DNA of 61,224 nucleotides, taken from assembly GCA_017473165.1 (NCBI GenBank), contig JAFUNA010000024.1, positions 1-61,224 of the forward strand. The letters run 5' to 3'. Position numbers and translations under genes: made by a program. The DNA is from Clostridia bacterium. Its GTDB lineage: Bacteria; Bacillota; Clostridia; Oscillospirales; Acutalibacteraceae. Of this stretch, positions 16,485 to 23,130 are shown piece by piece (position 1 is the stretch's first letter; each line of letters starts with the position of its first letter). The notes beneath the pieces are model-generated. The model saw nothing but the letters and a program-made list of their open reading frames with translations, had not been told where the DNA came from and searched no databases.

Positions 16485-16528
16485 ACCATATATGGTGATT
16501 TTTGGCCGTTTAGTAACTATTTACTAAA
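16485..16528. promoter_or_regulatory. Two palindromes upstream of the sigma-factor promoter
   Basis: ACCATATATGGT (16485-16496) is a perfect 12-bp palindrome. TTTAGTAA-CTAT-TTACTAAA (16509-16528) is a perfect 8-bp inverted repeat. Both lie 30-70 nt before the promoter at 16557 and may be operators. Confidence 0.35.
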
Positions 16529-16556
16529 AAATTTTCTATATGAGATAAAAAAGTTG

Positions 16557-16585
16557 TTGACAAAATTCAAAAATTGGCTTATTAT
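16557..16585 (+). promoter_or_regulatory. Promoter of the sigma-70-family gene
   Basis: TTGACA (16557-16562), 17-nt spacer, TATTAT (16580-16585), a near-consensus housekeeping promoter. Confidence 0.7.
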
Positions 16586-16616
16586 AAACGTTAAGAGGAA
16601 TTTAAGAGGTAGTTTA

Positions 16617-17198
16617 ATGCACAAAAACGAGAGAGCATATCTGTCCGATGAAGAGCTTGCTGTTCTTGCCGCAAACGGCGATGATGAGTCAATGGCTCTT
16701 CTGATAACAAAGGTAGCACCGATTGCATCGGCAAAGGCTTCTTCCTTTGCCAAGGCAAGAATACCCGACGAGGATTTGACCCAGGAAGGAATGCTCGGCT
16801 TTCTTGATGCGGTAAAAACCTTCAATCCCCAAAACGGCGCACCCTTCAAGGCTTATGCCGAAACCTGCATAAACAACAGAATCGTTTCAGCCGTCAGAGT
16901 CAGCTTCAACAACAAGAATGCAGCTCTATCAAACGCCGTTGCGTTTGAGGATGACGGAGCCGATATCGGCGATTTGAGCAGTGACCCTGCAAACATAGTT
17001 TCGCAAAACGATGAGTCGGAATATTACGAAAGGCTTTTGAATGACGGTCTTTCGGAGTTTGAATACAAGGTTGTTATGCTGCGGCTCGAAAACAAAAGCT
17101 ATGCCGACGTTTCAAAAGAGCTCGGCTGCAGCGAAAAAGCCGTTGATAACGCACTTCAGAGAATAAAAAAGAAGATGCGTGCAAAACTCAATAAATAA
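16617..17198 (+). CDS. Sigma-70-family sigma factor (SigH-like size)
   Basis: A 193-residue sigma factor. Region 2 spans DEELAVLAANGDDESMALLI ... IPDEDLTQEGMLGFLDAVKTF and FKAYAETCINNRIVSAVR; region 4 is LSEFEYKVVMLRLENKSYADV ... CSEKAVDNALQRIKKKM. Size and the DLTQEG motif place it with SigH/alternative sigma-70 proteins more than with ECFs. AAGAGGTAG precedes the ATG at 16617; an ATG at 16554 falls before the promoter -35 and is rejected. No anti-sigma gene follows. Which regulon it controls cannot be told. Confidence 0.82.
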   Translation: MHKNERAYLSDEELAVLAANGDDESMALLITKVAPIASAKASSFAKARIPDEDLTQEGMLGFLDAVKTFNPQNGAPFKAYAETCINNRIVSAVRVSFNNKNAALSNAVAFEDDGADIGDLSSDPANIVSQNDESEYYERLLNDGLSEFEYKVVMLRLENKSYADVSKELGCSEKAVDNALQRIKKKMRAKLNK

Positions 17199-17220
17199 TA
17201 CTCCCGAGTGAGTATTTATA
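17199..17220 (+). terminator. Short hairpin after the sigma gene
   Basis: AATACTC and GAGTATT pair around CCGAGT, followed by a weak T-rich stretch, directly before the tRNA-like element. Confidence 0.5.
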
Positions 17221-17221
17221 T

Positions 17222-17285
17222 GCCCCAGTAGCTTAAAGCAGAGCGTTGATAATCAAAGGTGACGGTGCAAATCCGTCCACGGGCG
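17222..17285 (+). ncRNA. Shortened tRNA-like element upstream of the zinc-ribbon gene
   Basis: The 64-nt segment folds like a tRNA with a collapsed anticodon arm. Seen: GCCCCAG at the 5' side and CACGGGC at the 3' side as an acceptor stem with two mismatches; T8-A9; a D-arm GCTT/GAGC with A14 and A21 equivalents; a perfect 5-bp T-arm GACGG/CCGTC enclosing TGCAAAT, which keeps T54, C56 and A58. Between the D- and T-arms are only 16 nt (a normal tRNA has 22-23), with the small palindrome TTGATAATCAA. No CCA is encoded. It lies 33 nt before the zinc-ribbon start. It could be a tRNA relic or a cis-acting leader. Confidence 0.5.
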
Positions 17286-17317
17286 AAATAATATTTTTTC
17301 AAGCGAGGTTAAAAACA

Positions 17318-17596
17318 ATGTACGAAGACAAAACTCTCATCTGTAAGGAATGCGGCAACGAATTCGTTTTCACAGCCGGCGAACAGGAATTTTATGCTGA
17401 AAAAGGCTTTGTAAACGAGCCCCAGCGCTGCAAGACTTGCCGTGACGCACGCAAAAATGCTGCCCGTGGCGAGCGCGAGTGGTTTGAGGCAACATGTGAT
17501 TCCTGCGGTGGAGTTGCAAAGGTTCCCTTTAAGCCCCGTGAAGACAGACCTGTTTACTGCAGCGAGTGCTTCGCAAAGAAGCAGGAGCAGGCATAA
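17318..17596 (+). CDS. Probable zinc-ribbon protein (zf-Tbcl type)
   Basis: A 92-residue protein with two four-cysteine sites: CKECGNEF ... CKTCRDAR (about 9-50) and CDSCGGVAKVPF ... VYCSECFAKK (about 63-88). The first is the zf-Tbcl 'probable zinc ribbon', the second a CxxC-CxxC ribbon common in Clostridia. Such proteins may bind nucleic acid or ribosomes; the exact job is unknown. ATG at 17318 has AGCGAGG 10 nt upstream. Longer frames run back into the tRNA-like element and are rejected. Confidence 0.8.
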   Translation: MYEDKTLICKECGNEFVFTAGEQEFYAEKGFVNEPQRCKTCRDARKNAARGEREWFEATCDSCGGVAKVPFKPREDRPVYCSECFAKKQEQA

Positions 17597-17623
17597 GCTA
17601 CTGACTGAAAATTGCTTAAAGAG

Positions 17624-17652
17624 CCCCCTCGGATTCCGAGGGGGTTTATTCT
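17624..17652 (+). terminator. Terminator of the zinc-ribbon gene
   Basis: CCCCCTCGG pairs with CCGAGGGGG around ATT; a T-rich tail follows. Confidence 0.85.
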
Positions 17653-17687
17653 TTTTCGGCGGTTGAGTATAAACGGATTTTCCTCAA

Positions 17688-17726
17688 TTAACGGGTTATT
17701 GTTTTTGCATATTCCTGCGATATAAT
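17688..17726 (+). promoter_or_regulatory. Shared XRE-associated motif, copy 1
   Basis: AACGGGTTATTGTTTT at 17690-17705 with TATAAT at 17721-17726. The same 16 bases and spacing occur at 25455 before the second XRE gene. Here it is about 360 nt from the XRE gene, with a MITE-like element in between. Confidence 0.45.
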
Positions 17727-17851
17727 TAAGTCATGAAGTGCTTCAAAAATAATACTTTGATTAACAGCAAAGTACTTTGTTAAGTGCTAAGTGCAAAGTG
17801 TCGGATAGGCTCCGCCTATGACCGATTTTATCAGTGAAATAATATTTCAGC

Positions 17852-17956
17852 TGTAGGGGACGGCGTCCTCGACGTCCCGAATGCACTGTCAGGTGCATAA
17901 TAAAATTTATTGCAAGCCTTTAGCTTGCCCGGGTTGTCGAGTCGCCAACCCCTACA
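17852..17956. mobile_element. MITE-like element with imperfect terminal inverted repeats
   Basis: The left end TGTAGGGGACGGCG... and the right end ...GTCGCCAACCCCTACA are imperfect inverted repeats of about 21 nt enclosing a 105-nt element. Internal hairpins include GCAAGC/GCTTGC. No ORF. The left arm recurs at 11651-11681, showing that it is dispersed. Confidence 0.55.
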
Positions 17957-18080
17957 CGCACAATTAAACATAATTGCGTCGCAGACCCTTAACTTTGCGT
18001 TTTGCACTTTAGTTTGTATCGGTTTGATTGTTGAGGTATGATTTGTTAATTAAAGTATAATTGATTAAGGAGTGAAAATT

Positions 18081-18611
18081 ATGATAGATATAAAGAAAGT
18101 CGGCGAGCAGATTACCGCATTGAGAAAAGCAAAGGGGTTAACCCAGAACGAGCTCGGTGAAAGGCTTGGTGTTTCATTTCAGGCTGTGAGCAAATGGGAA
18201 AGAAGCGAATCTATGCCCGATATCGGAATTCTTGTTGACCTTGCCGCCGTGCTTGAAACCTCCGTTGACAATATTCTCACGGGTGGAGAAAAAGCCATGG
18301 GCTTCAAGGGAAAAAAGAGCGTTGCGGATGTGAGAGAGGGACTTGAATGCCTTGATAAATTCGGCAGACTGACAGGTCGTGACAATCTTGTTTACCGTTA
18401 TGCGATTGACGGCATCAATAACGGAATGAACACGGATATTGAGGAATGTTTTCATAACGATTTTATTTTTGAATGCTTTATGGCGGAAATTATGATTCAG
18501 AGCATGAAATCGGGCTATTATTTTGACACAACGGAAATCAAAAACAGTTTCAAGCACGAAAAATTCAGAGATATTGTTTTGGAATATGCGGAAAGATACG
18601 GAATTAAATAA
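18081..18611 (+). CDS. XRE-family regulator with C-terminal extension
   Basis: A 176-residue protein. Residues 5-60 form a Cro/CI helix-turn-helix: ITALRKAKGLTQNELGERLG then VSFQAVSKWERSESMPDI. The last 110 residues (VADVREGLECLDKF ... YAERYGIK) are helical and unassigned. AAGGAG lies 8 nt before the ATG at 18081; an upstream GTG at 18072 overlaps the ribosome site. The recognition helix (VSFQAVSKWER) is identical to that of the XRE protein at 25540, and both genes have the same upstream motif, suggesting common operators. Confidence 0.82.
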   Translation: MIDIKKVGEQITALRKAKGLTQNELGERLGVSFQAVSKWERSESMPDIGILVDLAAVLETSVDNILTGGEKAMGFKGKKSVADVREGLECLDKFGRLTGRDNLVYRYAIDGINNGMNTDIEECFHNDFIFECFMAEIMIQSMKSGYYFDTTEIKNSFKHEKFRDIVLEYAERYGIK

Positions 18612-18684
18612 AGTTATTGCAAAAAGCGAATAAATGTGGTAACTTATTCTTATCGGCTGATGCTGATGAGAAAGAGGTGTTAAA

Positions 18685-19740
18685 ATGAATAAAATCAAAA
18701 AGACCCTTGCGTTGCTGCTTGCGATTATCTGTATTTTCACTTGCTCCGTAAGCTCATTCGCACTTTCAATGGGCGGCGGCGTTGCGGAGTTAAAGGCACA
18801 GTTTACCGCAGGCGAAGGCCCCGTTGCGGGTGACTATTCGGTTGACTACAGCTATTTTTCACCCGTAAAGAAAAACGATGCAAAGAAATATCCCCTTGTT
18901 ATCTGGCTCCACGGCATGGGTGACGGCTCCGAGCCCGGCAAGCCCGTTGAAAAGAGCAATATTGCATATTGGTCAAGCGACGAATTTCAGTCAAGATTCA
19001 AGCCTGCAGGCGGTGCGTTTATTCTTGCCGCACGTTCAAGAGAAGAAAACGGAATTTTCTGGGGCAACGAAATGATTGAGCCTCTGCGTGCAGCAATTGA
19101 TGATTTCATTGCAAAAAACAAGAAAAATATCGACCTTTCAAGAATTTATGTCGGCGGCTATTCGATGGGCGGCAAGATGACCCTCAAAATGGCAATCGCT
19201 TATCCCGAAATGTTTGCCGCTGCATTCCCTATCTGCCCCGCATGGGCACCCTCCGAAGCTCTTATCGAAAAGAGCCTCAAGGATATGCCGATTTGGATAA
19301 CCTCGAGCACAAGAGACCCCCTTGTTAACTATTATCTTGCGGTTTCGCCCACATGGGAAAGAATTGTTGCCGCATCAAATATTCCCGAGAAATGCAGATT
19401 TTCAACCCTCACCAAGGTTTGCTATGAGGATGGAACAAAAACATCAAGCAGCCATCACGCATGGTTTGCGGTTAACCACGATTTGTTCTCTGCCGAAAAC
19501 GGTGATTATCCCCATATGTCGGTTGTAAACGGCAAGGGCGAAGAGGTTAAGCTCGAATATCCGAACGGAATGATTTCATGGCTTACTTCACACACCTCCG
19601 ACTTTGACGGAGCAAAGGGCAGCGGTACGGGCAACATCGGACCCAACGACAGCACGGACAATATAGTTGCCGCAAACGGAGTTTTTGATTTTGTTAAACT
19701 CATCTTTGATGCAATACTTAAAATTCTGAAAATCAAATAA
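18685..19740 (+). CDS. Secreted alpha/beta-hydrolase (esterase)
   Basis: A 351-residue exported esterase: signal peptide 1-27 ending SFALS. The fold shows VIWLHGMGDG (oxyanion turn), the nucleophile elbow GGYSMGG with Ser, STRDPLVNY with the acid Asp, and SSHHAWF with the His. This matches feruloyl/acetyl-xylan esterase-like or PHB-depolymerase-like proteins, which remove acyl groups from plant polysaccharides. A linker rich in Gly/Asn/Asp (about 305-330) leads to an amphipathic C-terminal helix (FVKLIFDAILKILKI) that may hold it at the membrane. AAAGAGGTG lies 7 nt before ATG. Substrate is not readable. Confidence 0.78.
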   Translation: MNKIKKTLALLLAIICIFTCSVSSFALSMGGGVAELKAQFTAGEGPVAGDYSVDYSYFSPVKKNDAKKYPLVIWLHGMGDGSEPGKPVEKSNIAYWSSDEFQSRFKPAGGAFILAARSREENGIFWGNEMIEPLRAAIDDFIAKNKKNIDLSRIYVGGYSMGGKMTLKMAIAYPEMFAAAFPICPAWAPSEALIEKSLKDMPIWITSSTRDPLVNYYLAVSPTWERIVAASNIPEKCRFSTLTKVCYEDGTKTSSSHHAWFAVNHDLFSAENGDYPHMSVVNGKGEEVKLEYPNGMISWLTSHTSDFDGAKGSGTGNIGPNDSTDNIVAANGVFDFVKLIFDAILKILKIK

Positions 19741-19746
19741 AAAATA

Positions 19747-19782
19747 CCGCTGAGGTATGAATTCACCTCAGCGGATTTTTTA
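19747..19782. terminator. Bidirectional terminator
   Basis: CCGCTGAGGT (19747-19756) pairs with ACCTCAGCGG (19765-19774), followed by TTTTTT. It serves the esterase and reaches the stop codon of the convergent GH5-like gene. Confidence 0.85.
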
Positions 19783-21090
19783 TGTCTTGTTTATGCCCTT
19801 TACAATGTGTGCACCGAATTTAACTCTGACTTTCAGCTTGCTTTTGGGAGCTTTTCTGAATTCCGCAAAGCATTCGCCGTATCTGAATGCGGCTTTGAGA
19901 ATTGCTTTCATGTCCTTGTTTTCGGTAAAATTCTTTGTTGCAAGGGGTTTTGACCATTTTTCGGTTATGATGTCGTAGCTGTCGGCTGTGAGGTCGGCAG
20001 CTTCGATGTTTGCCGAATAAAGGTAGTCGGAGATTACACCCGTGCCTTTGAAATCACCCGTAAGCCATGAAATTCCGAAGTCATTCATTGCCTGAAGCGA
20101 ATATTCAAGATTATCTTCCGAGCGGACTTTGCAGGCTATGAAGGGAATTCCGTGCTGCTTGAGAGGTCGGATTGAATTGACAAGTGAATCTGTTTCAAAG
20201 GTTGTGTGGAAATGGGAATAAACGCCGAATGCAACGTTTTCGCCCTTCCATTTTTCCGCATCGGGCAGAGTGTCGGGCGAAGAAACCGCTTCAAGGATAA
20301 TCATATGCCGCTCGTCAATGCTGCGGATTGCCTTGTAAAGACGGCGGTAGAATTTATGGAGAGTGCCAAGCTTTTCTTCCCAGCCCGCAACACGGTTGAG
20401 GGGACGGTTGAGCAAATCATAGGCGGCAACGGCGGGCTCATCCTTGAAATGAGCCGCAATCTGTGTCCAGAGGCGTATTGCTGCGTTGCGTGCCTCAAAG
20501 CCGTCTTTGCCCGAATTGAAAAGCACACTTTCTTCATCCTTGCCGCAGGCGGAATCGGTATTCTGAAATCCGGGTGCGGAATGCAGGTCAAGAATGACGT
20601 AAAGCCCTGCTTTTCTGCATTTCTCAACAAGAAAATCAAGTCTTTCAAAATCGGGGTCGCCCTTGCAGTTTTCCTTGCCGTAAAGATAGCGGTAACGCAG
20701 AGGAATTCTCACGCAGTTTGCACCGAGCTTGCGGATGGCTTTTAAATCCGACGGAGAAATAAAGCCCTCGCTGAATTTTTTTGCAAGCTGTCTTGCACCG
20801 TAGCTTCCGAATCGGCTTTCAAGAGCGGCAAAAACATCGGCGGTGCGAGAGGGGGCAGGCAGGTCGTCTTTTTTATAAAAGAAAAAATCGTCGTTGAGAT
20901 TTATTCCTCTCAAAGAAAAGCTTTCGCCGCAGTCAGTAACAAATCCGCCGTTTTCCGCACGCAGAAAATCCGCATCGGTGATGGGTCTTACGGCATTTGC
21001 CTTGACGAAGCCGTAAACTGCGGGGACGGTTGCGGCAGCTGCACCTGCAGCACAGCTGGCAATCATGATTTTTTCATTGTCTGTCAACAA
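19780..21090 (-). CDS. GH5-like protein lacking both catalytic glutamates
   Basis: A 436-residue protein with a membrane anchor (about 8-30) and a GH5-type barrel: SLRGINLNDD, LGANCVRIPLRYRYL, AGLYVILDLHSAPG, IAAHFKDEPAVAAYDLLNRP, HMIILEA, and YSHFHTTFE. The two catalytic positions are changed. The acid/base Glu of the family NEP motif is Arg229 (LLNRPL, codon CGT), and the nucleophile position, normally GEF after PFIA, reads CKV (Lys321). The rest of the fold is well kept, so selection appears to hold the structure without hydrolysis, as a glycan-binding or scaffold protein. It is the last gene of an overlapping operon (topB, SBP, VanZ, this), overlapping VanZ by 17 nt. Confidence 0.8.
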   Translation of the reverse strand: MLTDNEKIMIASCAAGAAAATVPAVYGFVKANAVRPITDADFLRAENGGFVTDCGESFSLRGINLNDDFFFYKKDDLPAPSRTADVFAALESRFGSYGARQLAKKFSEGFISPSDLKAIRKLGANCVRIPLRYRYLYGKENCKGDPDFERLDFLVEKCRKAGLYVILDLHSAPGFQNTDSACGKDEESVLFNSGKDGFEARNAAIRLWTQIAAHFKDEPAVAAYDLLNRPLNRVAGWEEKLGTLHKFYRRLYKAIRSIDERHMIILEAVSSPDTLPDAEKWKGENVAFGVYSHFHTTFETDSLVNSIRPLKQHGIPFIACKVRSEDNLEYSLQAMNDFGISWLTGDFKGTGVISDYLYSANIEAADLTADSYDIITEKWSKPLATKNFTENKDMKAILKAAFRYGECFAEFRKAPKSKLKVRVKFGAHIVKGINKT

Positions 21091-21511
21091 AACCGCCTCC
21101 TTTTATTTTTGAAACAAGTTTAATCAGTAAAATCAAAACAATAACTCCGCTTGCCGCACCGAGGGTGTCGATTGCGATATCGGAAAGCTGAAAGGCTCTT
21201 CCCTCAACAAAAAGCTGATGAATTTCATCGCTTGCGGCATAGGCAGCGGAAATTATGACCGAAAGAACGGGTCTCGAAAAGCCGAAGGTCTGATAAAGGG
21301 CGTTGAATATCAGCACCGCAAGACCTGCATATTCAAGAAAATGGGCACAGGTGCGGATGAAATCCTGACTGACATTGAGCTTCATTATAAAAATCAGCCA
21401 GCCGCTGACCTCGGAGGATTCGCCTGCAGTCTGGGCGGAAAGCGAAAATATAACCGCCATGCAAGCTGCAACCGCCGCCCATGAAAGAATGATTATTGCC
21501 TTTTTCTTCAT
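21074..21511 (-). CDS. VanZ-like membrane protein
   Basis: A 145-residue protein with four hydrophobic segments. CAHFLEYAGLAVLIFNAL and DEIHQLFVEGRAFQLSDIAI are the VanZ-family signature. VanZ proteins are linked to teicoplanin resistance and envelope stress, with unknown chemistry. Its ATG shares one base with the upstream SBP stop (TGATG), and its end overlaps the GH5-like gene by 17 nt, so all are co-translated. Confidence 0.85.
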   Translation of the reverse strand: MKKKAIIILSWAAVAACMAVIFSLSAQTAGESSEVSGWLIFIMKLNVSQDFIRTCAHFLEYAGLAVLIFNALYQTFGFSRPVLSVIISAAYAASDEIHQLFVEGRAFQLSDIAIDTLGAASGVIVLILLIKLVSKIKGGGFVDRQ

Positions 21512-23130
21512 CAGTCATATCTCCTTGCACCGATGAAGCTGACGTTGTTTTCGGAATGGAAAATCGCAATTCCCTCAACATCCTCCGCACAGACAAAGCG
21601 GCTTGAGCGGGAATAGAGGGGATAGCAGAGACCCTGCTGAAGAATATAGTTTTCAGCGGTGAAGCAGCCGCCGAGAAGCTCCTGCTCGCCGTCAATTTCA
21701 AGAATTCTTGCAACAATTGCGTTATATTCTTCGCTCTTGTGTCTGAACGGGTTGCCGTCTTTGAGCGAGGCAAGGAAATCGGATGCACTTTCATAGGGGG
21801 TTGTTATGCCTGTGAGTGCAATCTGATAGTTACCCGAAGAAACTGCCTTTTCGATTTCTTCGGAAGTTTTGTTTTCGATTGTAATTCCGAGCCCGATGCC
21901 GAGGGTTTTCTGCCATATCTGCAGCTGACGTCGTACGGAATTGTCGAGCCATTCGGGGCAAAGAACGGTTAAGCTGATTTTCTGAACTCCGAGCTCGGAA
22001 AGAGCCTTTTTCCAATGGTCAGCCGCTTTTGCGGTGTCAAACGGAACAAACGGTGTCTGCTCTCCGACAGCGTTGCGGTAGTAAAGACTGCCTGTTACGC
22101 AGCTTGGCGGAACAAATCCGTTCTGCGGGACAGCGTTGTCGCTTTCGGCGAAAAGGGTGCGGTCAATCGAGCTGCAAAGAGCAAGACGCAGATTTGTGTT
22201 TGAAAGCGAGCTGTCCGCACAGTTGAAAACAAAGCCGAAAACGGAGTTTGCGGTTTCCTTGACCGTAACCGAATTCTCGGGTGCGGGGCAGTCGGGCGGC
22301 AGAAGTGCCGCGCTGACCGTGCCGTTTGAAATTTTCTTTGCAACCGAGTTTTCGTCGGAGTCGAAGGTGAAATTCACGAGAGAGGGGATAACCTGTTGCT
22401 CGCCCGAATAGTAATTGTTTCGTCTGATTGTCAGAGCGGACTCCGAATCCCATGAGCTGACATAGAAAGGACCGTTGCAGAGAATGTGACGCTGCGTGAG
22501 TCCGTAACGTCCGTTCATGGAGTTGAAAAATTCTTCGTTGCAAGGCATGAACACGCCCTCTGTCAGCCTTTCAAGAAAATCGGCACAGGGCTCTGCAAGC
22601 TCAATGATAAGAGTATTGTCATCGGCAGCCGTAACGCCGAGCTGCTCAACGGGCAGAGCTCCCGAATAAATGTCGGTTGCGTTGCGGATAACAAAAAGCC
22701 TGTGGGCAAAAGCCGAGCCCGTTGCAGGATTTATTGCTCTTCGCATTGCAAAAACAAAATCGTTTGCAGTTACGATTTCAGAAGTATATTTTTCGTAAAA
22801 TTCATTGCCGAATTCACTTTTGAGCGAAATGGGGCAGTACCATTCGGTTGCGGGCTTGAGGTTGAAGGTATAGGTTAATCCGTCCTCCGAAATACTCCAG
22901 CCCTGTGCAATTCCCGGAATGATTTGTCCCTCTGCGGAAATACGCACAAGTCCCTCAAAGGTGTTGTTTATAACAATCTGTGCCTCTGCCTCGTCGGCAT
23001 ATTGGGGGTCAAGTGTTGAGGGAGAAGAGTCCAAAGCGTAGGATATGGATTTGTTTGCACCTCTGTCGGAGCAGGCGGCAAGGGAGAAAATCAGAGCCGC
23101 CGTTAATATCAAAGAGAAAAAACGCCTCAT
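21511..23130 (-). CDS. Extracellular solute-binding lipoprotein, family 5 (oligopeptide type)
   Basis: A lipoprotein of about 539 residues: signal with lipobox SLAAC (Cys20 from the chosen start). SYALDSSPSTLDPQYADEAE, NTFEGLVRI, WSISEDGLTYTFNL and CNGPFYVSSWDSESALTIRR are typical of the SBP_bac_5 family (OppA/DppA). I choose ATG at 23130 with GGAGG 7 nt upstream; an ATG at 23148 lies before it. The start overlaps the topB stop by 4 nt. No permease or ATPase genes are near, so it is an orphan receptor or serves a system elsewhere. Confidence 0.85.
   Translation of the reverse strand: MRRFFSLILTAALIFSLAACSDRGANKSISYALDSSPSTLDPQYADEAEAQIVINNTFEGLVRISAEGQIIPGIAQGWSISEDGLTYTFNLKPATEWYCPISLKSEFGNEFYEKYTSEIVTANDFVFAMRRAINPATGSAFAHRLFVIRNATDIYSGALPVEQLGVTAADDNTLIIELAEPCADFLERLTEGVFMPCNEEFFNSMNGRYGLTQRHILCNGPFYVSSWDSESALTIRRNNYYSGEQQVIPSLVNFTFDSDENSVAKKISNGTVSAALLPPDCPAPENSVTVKETANSVFGFVFNCADSSLSNTNLRLALCSSIDRTLFAESDNAVPQNGFVPPSCVTGSLYYRNAVGEQTPFVPFDTAKAADHWKKALSELGVQKISLTVLCPEWLDNSVRRQLQIWQKTLGIGLGITIENKTSEEIEKAVSSGNYQIALTGITTPYESASDFLASLKDGNPFRHKSEEYNAIVARILEIDGEQELLGGCFTAENYILQQGLCYPLYSRSSRFVCAEDVEGIAIFHSENNVSFIGARRYD

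Larger units (their letters stand above)
17660..18080. other. Gene-free repeat-rich interval
   Basis: Besides the shared motif and MITE-like element, this contains repeats of AAGTRCTTTG/AAGTGC (17736-17795 and near 18000), a hairpin ATAGGC-TCC-GCCTAT near 17806, and a candidate promoter for the XRE gene: TTGTAT (18014-18019), 17 nt, TATGAT (18037-18042). Confidence 0.5.

Noticed and set aside
17222-17285. Functional tRNA gene
   Set aside because: The anticodon arm is 6-7 nt too short, the acceptor stem has two mismatches and no CCA is encoded.
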